A stretch of DNA of 7,016 nt from Chloroflexota bacterium (lineage in GTDB: Bacteria > Chloroflexota > Anaerolineae > Aggregatilineales > UBA3940): positions 1 through 7,016 of the forward strand of contig DRKO01000034.1 of NCBI GenBank assembly GCA_011051745.1, given 5' to 3'. Shown here one piece after another: positions 1-5,128 of the stretch (positions are counted from its first letter, which is position 1; each line of letters opens with the position of its first letter). The position numbers were made by a program, and so were the translations under genes. Below the pieces are notes generated by a model. It saw only the letters and a program-made list of their open reading frames with translations, was not told the DNA's origin and ran no database searches.

Positions 1-18
1 ACGCTCTCTATTCCCCAG

Positions 19-92
19 TGGGCGGTACAAGACTCGAACTTGTGACCTCGTCGATGTCAACGACGCGCTCTAGCCAACTGAGCTAACCGCCC
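19..92 (-). tRNA. tRNA-Val (anticodon GAC)
   Basis: Read on the minus strand, this folds into a complete cloverleaf. The 7-bp acceptor stem GGGCGGT/ACCGCCC is perfect. The D stem is GCTC/GAGC, the anticodon stem CGTCG/CGACG has loop TTGACAT, and the T stem ACAAG/CTTGT has loop TTCGAGT. The anticodon GAC (plus-strand 56-58) decodes the valine codons GUC and GUU. The discriminator base is A, as expected for tRNA-Val. The 3' CCA is not encoded, because the next bases are CTG, so it must be added by CCA nucleotidyltransferase. The variable loop is the short 5-nt class I type. There are no mismatches or introns, so the gene looks functional. It is divergent from rsgA and has a strong promoter directly upstream. 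Confidence 0.97.
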
Positions 93-103
93 TTCGCCTA
101 TGA

Positions 104-132
104 ATTATAAGCAGAATCCGGACCGGCGTCAA
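104..132 (-). promoter_or_regulatory. Promoter of the tRNA-Val gene
   Basis: On the minus strand a TTGACG -35 box (127-132) is followed by exactly 17 bp and a perfect TATAAT -10 box (104-109). A start about 7 bp further on, near 97, would leave only a few bases before the mature tRNA 5' end at 92. Eleven of twelve consensus bases with ideal spacing is what a highly expressed stable-RNA gene usually has. The start site itself is inferred. Confidence 0.85.
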
Positions 133-152
133 CAGGAACGCGGCCTCCGATT

Positions 153-179
153 CCGGCGCGGTTACGCCGACCGCGCCGG
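153..179. repeat. Perfect 10-bp inverted repeat between divergent promoters
   Basis: The arms CCGGCGCGGT (153-162) and ACCGCGCCGG (170-179) are perfect reverse complements around a 7-nt spacer, TACGCCG. The element lies 20 bp upstream of the tRNA-Val -35 box and 5 bp upstream of the rsgA -35 box. Neither side is followed by a T tract, so it does not look like an intrinsic terminator. It could be an operator for a dimeric regulator, a roadblock between divergent promoters, or a copy of a dispersed palindrome. The sequence alone does not choose among these. Confidence 0.7.
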
Positions 180-184
180 TGGAT

Positions 185-213
185 TTGACATCCCCATACC
201 TTCGTGCTAACTT
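185..213 (+). promoter_or_regulatory. Probable promoter of rsgA
   Basis: A perfect TTGACA -35 box (185-190) is followed by 17 bp and TAACTT (208-213). TAACTT matches only half of the -10 consensus but carries an upstream TG in the extended -10 position (TGCTAACTT). Transcription would start near 220, giving a leader of about 50 nt before the preferred rsgA start codon. The -35 box and the spacing are strong and the -10 is weak, so moderate activity is likely. Confidence 0.6.
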
Positions 214-273
214 TGCGTCTACGGGCCACGAATCCGATCCCGGCAGAGGTTGAAGGCAGAGGGGCTCCATTCG

Positions 274-1239
274 TTGAGTGAACAGGAACGGGACGAGACT
301 CTACTCACCGGTCTGGTCGTCAAGGCCCAGAGTGGCTTTTTCACCGTCCAGACCGGGCAGGGACGGATCGTCTGCCGCGTGCGTGGGCGTCTGCTGCGGA
401 AGAACCTCCGCACTGATCCGGTCGCCATCGGCGACCGGGTGAAAATCTCGATCCAGCCCGACGGCAGCGGCATGATCGAAGAGGTGGCCGAACGTGAGCG
501 GGCCTTCACCCGGCAGAAGCCCCCGCCGGAAGGACGCCGCGCAGACAGGCTTCCCGACCGCGAAGAGGTGATCATCGCCAACCCCGATCAGGTGGTTTTC
601 GTCTTCGCCTGTGCGGAGCCCGCCCCGCGCTTCCGAATGCTTGACCGCTTCCTCGTCATCGCCGAAAAGGCGCAGATCCCCGCTATCATCTGCGCCAACA
701 AGATTGACCTCGTCAGGCGGCGGGAAGCTAAAGAGATGTTCGACCTCTACGACGCGATCGGCTATCCGGTCATCTACACCAGCGCGACTAAAAAGATCGG
801 GATCAAACAGCTACGCGAGGCGCTGACGGGGAAAATCTCGGCCCTGACCGGCCCCTCCGGCGTGGGCAAGAGCAGCCTGCTGAACGCCATGCAGCCGGGG
901 CTGGGGCTGGCGGTGAAGGCCGTCAGCCAGGCGACGGCCAAAGGGCGGCATACGACCGTCGCTCCTGAGTTGTTCCCTCTGGAGGGGGGCGGCTACGTGG
1001 CCGATACGCCGGGGATCAGGGCGATTGGCCTGTATAACATCGAGCCGTCCGAGCTCGACGGGTACTTCCCTGACATCCGCCCCTACGTCGGCCAGTGCCG
1101 GTTTAACGACTGCCGACATGAGAACGAGCCGGGCTGTGCGGTCCGCGCCGCCGTCGAGCGCGGAGATATCTGGTGGGAGCGCTACGAAAGCTACCTGCGC
1201 CTGCGTGAGGAGGCGGAGGAGATTTACTATCGCTGTTAA
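274..1239 (+). CDS. rsgA: Ribosome small-subunit-dependent GTPase RsgA
   Basis: RsgA (YjeQ) is a cytoplasmic GTPase that binds the decoding region of the 30S subunit late in assembly and helps release maturation factors such as RbfA. Numbering from the TTG at 274 (321 residues), an N-terminal OB-fold spans about 10-80. A circularly permuted GTPase domain follows: G4 motif NKIDL (142-146), P-loop GPSGVGKSS (193-201), switch-I region KGRHTT (223-228) and G3 DTPG (244-247). A C-terminal zinc knuckle uses Cys275, Cys280, His282 and Cys288. The permuted order G4-G1-G3 is diagnostic of the family and the length is normal. The TTG at 274 is preferred because GAGGGG (259-264) sits 9 nt upstream. An in-frame TTG at 250 would add 8 residues but has its only purine-rich stretch directly against the codon. 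The gene appears monocistronic, and I see no convincing terminator after it. Confidence 0.95.
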   Translation: MSEQERDETLLTGLVVKAQSGFFTVQTGQGRIVCRVRGRLLRKNLRTDPVAIGDRVKISIQPDGSGMIEEVAERERAFTRQKPPPEGRRADRLPDREEVIIANPDQVVFVFACAEPAPRFRMLDRFLVIAEKAQIPAIICANKIDLVRRREAKEMFDLYDAIGYPVIYTSATKKIGIKQLREALTGKISALTGPSGVGKSSLLNAMQPGLGLAVKAVSQATAKGRHTTVAPELFPLEGGGYVADTPGIRAIGLYNIEPSELDGYFPDIRPYVGQCRFNDCRHENEPGCAVRAAVERGDIWWERYESYLRLREEAEEIYYRC

Positions 1240-1350
1240 GGCAGCCGCCGCACCGGAAGCCGCCCGGCCGGCGTAACGCCACACCTCTCGCCCCTCCGTT
1301 CCGCTCTCTCTCCGACGACCGGACGCCTGTGGATGCGAAACGTCTGTTAA
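1240..1350. other. Intergenic stretch after rsgA, no recognised feature
   Basis: This is the first part of the 399-bp gap between rsgA and the dehydrogenase operon. It is GC-rich and contains only short inverted repeats, such as GGCG-TAA-CGCC at 1270-1280, with no T tract. That is not enough for an intrinsic terminator. I see no ORF with a ribosome binding site and no RNA gene here. Termination of rsgA may be factor-dependent, or transcripts may read into the downstream operon. Confidence 0.5.
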
Positions 1351-1359
1351 TGCTATAAT
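1351..1359 (+). promoter_or_regulatory. Extended -10 promoter of the 2-oxo acid dehydrogenase operon
   Basis: TGCTATAAT is a perfect extended -10 element (TG-N-TATAAT). It sits in a clearly AT-rich island (about 1338-1390) inside otherwise GC-rich DNA. No good -35 hexamer lies 16-18 bp upstream, which extended -10 promoters can tolerate; an activator could also compensate. Transcription would begin near 1366. A second AT-rich hexamer, TATAAA (1372-1377), lies just downstream and is a weaker alternative. This is the only good promoter seen before the operon. Confidence 0.65.
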
Positions 1360-1365
1360 TGATGA

Positions 1366-1638
1366 TACAGGTATAAATTATGCAGATTGATGATCGTCTC
1401 TTTGCCAGAGGGAAAGGCCGGTAATGTCCACTGTGGCGCTTGAGGATGCCCCCGTGCGGATGGTTCGCCTCGCAGCGCTTTCCGTTGCCCTCCACACAAC
1501 CGCCCCCGCTGATCCCCTCCCCCGGCGAACCCGGCAACCGGGCCAATCGCTCCGGCGCGGCAGCACATAGAACGCGACCGGCTCCCACAGCCGGTTGGCG
1601 GGCAGTTCTCGTCAAATACGGGTATTAAGGAGAAACGC
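1366..1638 (+). other. Long, potentially structured 5' leader of the dehydrogenase operon
   Basis: If transcription starts near 1366, the E1 alpha mRNA carries a leader of about 270 nt. It contains several inverted repeats. GGCGCT-T-GAGG (1435-1445) can pair with CCTC-GC-AGCGCT (1468-1479). CCCGG-CAA-CCGGG forms a hairpin at 1530-1542. A 9-bp stem (one G-U pair) spans 1575-1597 with loop CCCAC. None is followed by a T tract, so no classic terminator arm is visible. I could not match the leader to a known riboswitch: the TPP, cobalamin, SAM, FMN and glycine core motifs are not present in proper order. It may be a regulatory leader, or GC-rich spacer DNA with chance hairpins. Confidence 0.4.
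1380..1424 (+). CDS. Possible 14-codon leader peptide ORF
   Basis: An ATG at 1380 opens a short frame encoding MQIDDRLFARGKGR and ending with TAA at 1422-1424. It starts only about 14 nt after the predicted transcription start, with a weak AGG (1369-1371) 8 nt upstream. Its stop overlaps the ATG (TAATG) of a second open frame of 48 codons (1424-1570). That ATG has a purine-rich GGGAAAGG 6 nt upstream. The peptide has three Arg codons (CGT, AGA, CGG) but no run of a single amino acid typical of attenuators. The position is suggestive, but an ORF this short can easily arise by chance. I recognise no homologue for either frame. Confidence 0.2.
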   Translation: MQIDDRLFARGKGR

Positions 1639-2679
1639 ATGGCAACTGACCTGGAAACTCGACCGGGGATTGATGATTCCGGCGTACAACTGGAGGCCGC
1701 CACGCTGCGCGAGATGTACTGGCAGATGCTACGCGCCCGGCGGACGGATGAACGCGCCTGGGTGCTCCACCGGCAGGGGAAGATCGCCTTCCACATCTCC
1801 GGCATTGGGCATGAGGCGATTCAGGTAGGGGCAGCCTTTGCGCTCAGGCCGGGGTACGACTACGCCCTGCCCTACTACCGCGATCTGGCGTTTAATCTGG
1901 CGTGGGGATACACGCCCCACGACTTCATGCTGGCGCTCTTCGGCAGGGAGGGGGAGCCGACCAGCGGGGCACGCCAGATGCCTTCCCACTGGGGAACCCG
2001 CTCTCTGAACATCATCTCTCAATCCAGCCCGGTCGCGACGCAGGTTCCGCAGGCGGCGGGTGTGGCGCTTGCCATCAAGCTGCGGGGCGAGGATCGGGTC
2101 GCCTATACCTCGCTGGGGGAAGGTTCGACCAGCCAGGGCGACTTTTACGAGGGGATGAACTGGGCGGGAGTTCACAAATTGCCCCTGATCTGCGTGGTGG
2201 AGAACAACATCTACGCCATCTCCGTGCCCGTACACCTCCAGATGGCGGTTCCCAACGTGGCCGACCGTGCGCCGATGTTCGGGGTGGAAGGGGTGATCGT
2301 GGATGGGAACGACGTGCTGGCCTGCTACCGCGTGGTGAAAGAAGCCGCCGAGCGGGCACGCAGCGGCGGCGGAGCGACTCTGATCGAGGCCAAAACGTAC
2401 CGCCCGACCCCGCACTCCTCGGATGACGACGACCGCACCTATCGCCCCCGTGAGGAGGTCGAGCAGTGGAAGAAGCGTGACCCTCTGGCCCGTTTCCAGG
2501 CCTATCTGCTGGAGGCCGGAATCCTCGATGAGCAGGCCATCGCAGACTACGAAGCCCGCGCCCGCGAGGAGATCGATCGGGCGCAGGCCGCCGCCGAGGC
2601 CGCGCCCTTCCCGCCGCCGGAAGCCGCGCTGGGCGATGTCTTTGCGCCGGTAGACGAAACGCTTCGAGCGGAGGAGTAG
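1639..2679 (+). CDS. bkdAA: 2-oxo acid dehydrogenase E1 component, alpha subunit (branched-chain type)
   Basis: The alpha subunit of the thiamine-diphosphate-dependent E1 decarboxylase pairs with the next gene's product. It decarboxylates a 2-oxo acid and passes the acyl group to lipoyl-E2. In the 346-residue protein the cofactor motif starts at GEG (160-162) and ends at ENN (188-190). GEG rather than GDG is usual in branched-chain enzymes. PYYRD (78-82) and the loop RPTPHSSDDDDRTYR (255-269) correspond to the phosphorylation-loop region, and its HS-x-DD pattern again favours branched-chain over pyruvate substrates. The extended N-terminus and the Ala/Pro-rich C-terminus are typical bacterial variation. 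AAGGAG (1627-1632) lies 6 nt before the ATG. The gene heads a three-gene operon, with E1 beta 5 bp downstream. The family is certain; the substrate is an inference. Confidence 0.9.
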   Translation: MATDLETRPGIDDSGVQLEAATLREMYWQMLRARRTDERAWVLHRQGKIAFHISGIGHEAIQVGAAFALRPGYDYALPYYRDLAFNLAWGYTPHDFMLALFGREGEPTSGARQMPSHWGTRSLNIISQSSPVATQVPQAAGVALAIKLRGEDRVAYTSLGEGSTSQGDFYEGMNWAGVHKLPLICVVENNIYAISVPVHLQMAVPNVADRAPMFGVEGVIVDGNDVLACYRVVKEAAERARSGGGATLIEAKTYRPTPHSSDDDDRTYRPREEVEQWKKRDPLARFQAYLLEAGILDEQAIADYEARAREEIDRAQAAAEAAPFPPPEAALGDVFAPVDETLRAEE

Positions 2680-2684
2680 CCCCC

Positions 2685-3671
2685 ATGCCTGAGATGACGC
2701 TGATTGACGCAATACGGGAGGCAATGGATGAGGAGCTCGCCCGTGATGAGCGCGTGTTTATCACCGGCGAGGATGTAGGCCCGCGCGGCGGCGTGTTCCG
2801 TGCCACAATGGGGCTGTACGATAAGTATGGCCCCGACCGCGTGATCGACTCGCCGCTGGCCGAGTTGAGCATCGTCGGGATCGGGATCGGCGCCGCGCTG
2901 GCCGGGATGCGCCCCATCTGCGAGATTCAGTTTGCGGATTTCATCCATCCGGCCTTCAACCAGATCATCAGCGAAGCGGCCCGCATGTATTACCGCTCGA
3001 ACGGCGAGTGGACCGTCCCGCTGGTCATCCGTTCGCCCTATGGCGGCGGGATCGGCGGCGGCCTGTACCACTCCCAGAGCGTCGAGGCTTTCTTCGCTCA
3101 TGTGCCGGGGCTGAAGGTCGTCATCCCCGCCACGCCCCGTGACGCGAAAGGGTTGCTCAAATCCGCCGTGCGCGATCCCAATCCGGTGCTGTTCTTCGAG
3201 CCGAAAAAGGGCTACCGTCTCATCCGGGGCGAGGTCCCGGAAGGCGAGTATACCGTCCCCATCGGCCCGGCGAACGTGACGCGGGAAGGCGACGATCTGA
3301 CCGTCTACGCCTACGGCATGATGCACTACTACACCCTTCAGGCTGCGGAGCAGGTGGCTGCGCAGGACGGCATTCAGTGTGAGGTGGTGGACATCCGCAC
3401 GCTGGCCCCGCTGGACAGAGAAACCGTGCTGGGGTCGTTCAGGAAGACGGGCAAAGCGCTGATCGTCTACGAGGACAACCGCTTTCTGGGCTACGGCGCG
3501 GAGATCGCCGCCATCCTGAGCGATGAGGGGTTCGAGTACATGGACGGGCCGATCCGCCGCTTGGCTGGCCCGGATGTACCCGGTGTGCCCTTTGCGCACT
3601 CGATGGAGCGTTTCTTCATGCCCGGCGTGGAAAAGATCGCAGATGCCATCCGGGAACTGGCAGCGTACTAG
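2685..3671 (+). CDS. bkdAB: 2-oxo acid dehydrogenase E1 component, beta subunit (branched-chain type)
   Basis: This is the transketolase-like beta subunit that completes the alpha2beta2 E1 heterotetramer and supplies the glutamate that activates thiamine diphosphate. The 328 residues begin with the family hallmark GEDVG-x-RGGVF (28-38). DSPLAE (55-60) ends in the catalytic-type Glu60. A long conserved core follows: EIQFADFIHPAFNQI (80-94), the Gly-rich SPYGGGIGGG (117-126) and YHSQS with His129. EVPEGEYTVPIG, mid-protein, and RRLAGPDVPGVPFAHSMERFF near the C-terminus resemble branched-chain E1 beta proteins closely. GGAGGAG (2670-2676) overlaps the end of the alpha gene and lies 8 nt before the ATG, so the two subunits are probably translationally coupled. 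Length and motifs are complete, with no missing key residue. Confidence 0.92.
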   Translation: MPEMTLIDAIREAMDEELARDERVFITGEDVGPRGGVFRATMGLYDKYGPDRVIDSPLAELSIVGIGIGAALAGMRPICEIQFADFIHPAFNQIISEAARMYYRSNGEWTVPLVIRSPYGGGIGGGLYHSQSVEAFFAHVPGLKVVIPATPRDAKGLLKSAVRDPNPVLFFEPKKGYRLIRGEVPEGEYTVPIGPANVTREGDDLTVYAYGMMHYYTLQAAEQVAAQDGIQCEVVDIRTLAPLDRETVLGSFRKTGKALIVYEDNRFLGYGAEIAAILSDEGFEYMDGPIRRLAGPDVPGVPFAHSMERFFMPGVEKIADAIRELAAY

Positions 3672-3683
3672 CGAGGAGTCTAT

Positions 3684-5036
3684 ATGGCGACAGAGGTAAT
3701 CATGCCCCGGCTGGGGGAAAGCGTTGTTGAGGGGACGATCGGTCGCTGGCTCAAGCAGGAAGGGGAACCGATCGAGGAATTCGAGGGGCTTCTGGAGGTC
3801 GAGAGCGACAAGGTAGACACCGAGATTCCGGCCCCTGCGAGCGGCGTCCTGCTCAAAATCTACGTCCCGGCAGGGGAGACCGTGCAGGCGGGCACGCTGC
3901 TGGCTGTGATCGGGGAGCCGGGCGAAGAAGTGCCCGAAGCCCCGGTGTCGGAACCGGCAACCGCGCACGTCCCATCCCCCGGCGGAGGAGAGACCGCGCC
4001 GACGCCGGTCGCAGCCCCGCCCCGGCGTGAGGCCCCCTCCCCGCCGGAGAGAGGCGGCAACGGCGCGCCGCGCATCTCGCCTGTGGTGGCGCGGATCGCC
4101 GCTGAACACGGGATTGACGTAAGCCGGGTCCCCGGAACCGGTCGGGGGGGCCGCGTGACCAAAAAAGACATTCTGGCCTACATCGAGCGGCAGGCGACGG
4201 AAGAAGCCCCGGCAGCCGGGGCGGAAGAACTCCCGCCCTGGGAGCAGCCGAGGAGCGGTGATCTCTTCAAGCCGACCGATGATTTGCACCGGCCCGCACC
4301 GGCAACAGCCGCCCCGCCCGATCACACGCACGGGCCCCCGCCCGCGCCCGGCCAGCCCGGTGAGATCGTCCCGCTCAGCAAAATGCGGCGTCTGATCGCC
4401 GAGCACATGGTGCAGAGCAAGCTCCGCACCGCCCCGCATGTAACCACCGTCTTCGAGGCCGATATGAGCGCGGTTGTTGCGCACCGGCAGGCGCACCTGG
4501 AGGACTTCGCCCGCCGGGGGATCAACCTGACGTTCACCGCCTACTTCATCGCCGCCGTCGCAAAGGCGCTCCGTGAGCACCCGATGGTGAACAGCCAGTG
4601 GATGGACGAGGGCATCCTGCTGCACCGCGAGGTGAACATCGGGATGGCGGTCGCCGTTGATGAGGGGCTGATCGTGCCGGTGGTCAGGCAGGCCGATGAG
4701 CTTTCGCTCGCCGGGCTGGCGCGTCGGATCAACGATCTGGCCGCCCGCGCCCGCGTGGGTCAGCTCCAGCCGGACGAGATCAAGGGCGGGACCTTCACGA
4801 TCACCAATCACGGCGTATCGGGCAGCCTGTTTGCCACGCCGATCATCAACCAGCCGCAGACGGCGATCCTGGGTGTGGGTGCGATCAAAAAACGGGTGGT
4901 GGTGACCGGGGACGACGCAATCGCCATCCGCCCGATGGTCTACCTGACGCTGACGTTTGATCACCGTGTGCTCGACGGCGCAGCCGCCGACTGGTTCATG
5001 GCAGATGTGGTGAAGAGGCTGGAGGGCTGGGGATAG
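3684..5036 (+). CDS. Dihydrolipoamide acyltransferase (E2) of a 2-oxo acid dehydrogenase complex
   Basis: E2 forms the core of the complex: its lipoyl arm takes the acyl group from E1 and the catalytic domain transfers it to CoA. The 450 residues hold one lipoyl domain (about 2-77, lipoyl-lysine Lys43 in ESDKVDTE) and a Pro/Ala-rich linker. The peripheral subunit-binding domain (about 128-167, SPVVARIAAEHGID then GTGRGGRVTKKDI) is followed by a second linker and the catalytic domain (about 226-450). The active-site motif DHRVLDG (426-432) has His427 and Asp431. The stretch TNHGVSGSLFATPIINQPQ (374-392) resembles succinyltransferase or generic bacterial E2 proteins more than classical branched-chain E2. 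I therefore leave the acyl substrate open and give no symbol. GAGGAG (3673-3678) lies 5 nt before the ATG, 12 bp after E1 beta. No E3 gene follows, so E3 must come from another locus. Confidence 0.92.
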   Translation: MATEVIMPRLGESVVEGTIGRWLKQEGEPIEEFEGLLEVESDKVDTEIPAPASGVLLKIYVPAGETVQAGTLLAVIGEPGEEVPEAPVSEPATAHVPSPGGGETAPTPVAAPPRREAPSPPERGGNGAPRISPVVARIAAEHGIDVSRVPGTGRGGRVTKKDILAYIERQATEEAPAAGAEELPPWEQPRSGDLFKPTDDLHRPAPATAAPPDHTHGPPPAPGQPGEIVPLSKMRRLIAEHMVQSKLRTAPHVTTVFEADMSAVVAHRQAHLEDFARRGINLTFTAYFIAAVAKALREHPMVNSQWMDEGILLHREVNIGMAVAVDEGLIVPVVRQADELSLAGLARRINDLAARARVGQLQPDEIKGGTFTITNHGVSGSLFATPIINQPQTAILGVGAIKKRVVVTGDDAIAIRPMVYLTLTFDHRVLDGAAADWFMADVVKRLEGWG

Positions 5037-5061
5037 CGCCAGCCTGCACGGGAAGAAGCAG

Positions 5062-5095
5062 AAAGGGGCGGCTGCTCTGTGCAACCGCCCCTTTT
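5062..5095 (+). terminator. Intrinsic terminator of the dehydrogenase operon, possibly bidirectional
   Basis: The arms AAAGGGGCGG (5062-5071) and CCGCCCCTTT (5085-5094) pair perfectly, and TGC/GCA can extend the stem inside a 13-nt loop. TTTT (5092-5095) follows the GC-rich part of the stem on the plus strand, 25 bp after the E2 stop codon. On the minus strand the same hairpin is followed by TTTC, so it may also end clpB transcripts, with lower efficiency. It lies between two convergent genes, where a shared terminator is expected. Confidence 0.85.
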
Positions 5096-5120
5096 ATCAG
5101 GCAGGTTTTTTATCAGGCAG
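5092..5120. repeat. Short tandem duplication with a 16-bp period
   Basis: TTTTATCAGGCAG occurs at 5092-5104 and again at 5108-5120, with GTT between. This equals about 1.8 copies of a 16-bp unit. The first copy contains the terminator T tract and the second creates a longer T6 run at 5106-5111. It looks like a small local duplication in the convergent intergenic space and encodes nothing. Confidence 0.75.
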
Positions 5121-5128
5121 ATACCGGA

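Noticed and set aside
1404..1435. Resemblance to cobalamin riboswitch blocks (AGGGAA, GGTAATGTCC, CCACTG)
   Set aside because: The blocks are not in the proper spacing or order, the B12 box is absent, and the downstream genes have no cobalamin link.
1526..1560. CCCGGCAACCGGG followed by CGGCGCGG, reminiscent of the SAM-I riboswitch P3 region
   Set aside because: The conserved GAGGGA-x-x-GGCCC block, the GGTGC-x-AA-x-TCC block and a closing P1 stem are missing. The downstream genes are not methionine or SAM genes.
1575..1597. A 9-bp hairpin as a transcription attenuator
   Set aside because: It is followed by GCGGGCAG and not a T tract, so it cannot be called an intrinsic terminator.
1440..1628. 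A 62-codon plus-strand frame in the operon leader
   Set aside because: It has no ribosome binding site at its start, a Pro/Arg/Ser-rich product and no recognisable family. It ends within the E1 alpha ribosome-binding region and is most likely a chance frame in GC-rich DNA.
1729..2724. A 331-codon open frame on the minus strand opposite E1 alpha
   Set aside because: It has the same codon-aligned antisense register with E1 alpha and the same explanation. No domain or ribosome binding site is evident.
2547..5084. An 845-codon open frame on the minus strand opposite E1 beta and E2
   Set aside because: It is in codon-aligned antisense register with both genes, which share a frame because their starts are 999 bp apart. 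Antisense stops would need sense codons TTA, CTA or TCA, which these GC-rich genes avoid. The translation shows no recognisable domain, while the sense strand carries clear catalytic motifs.
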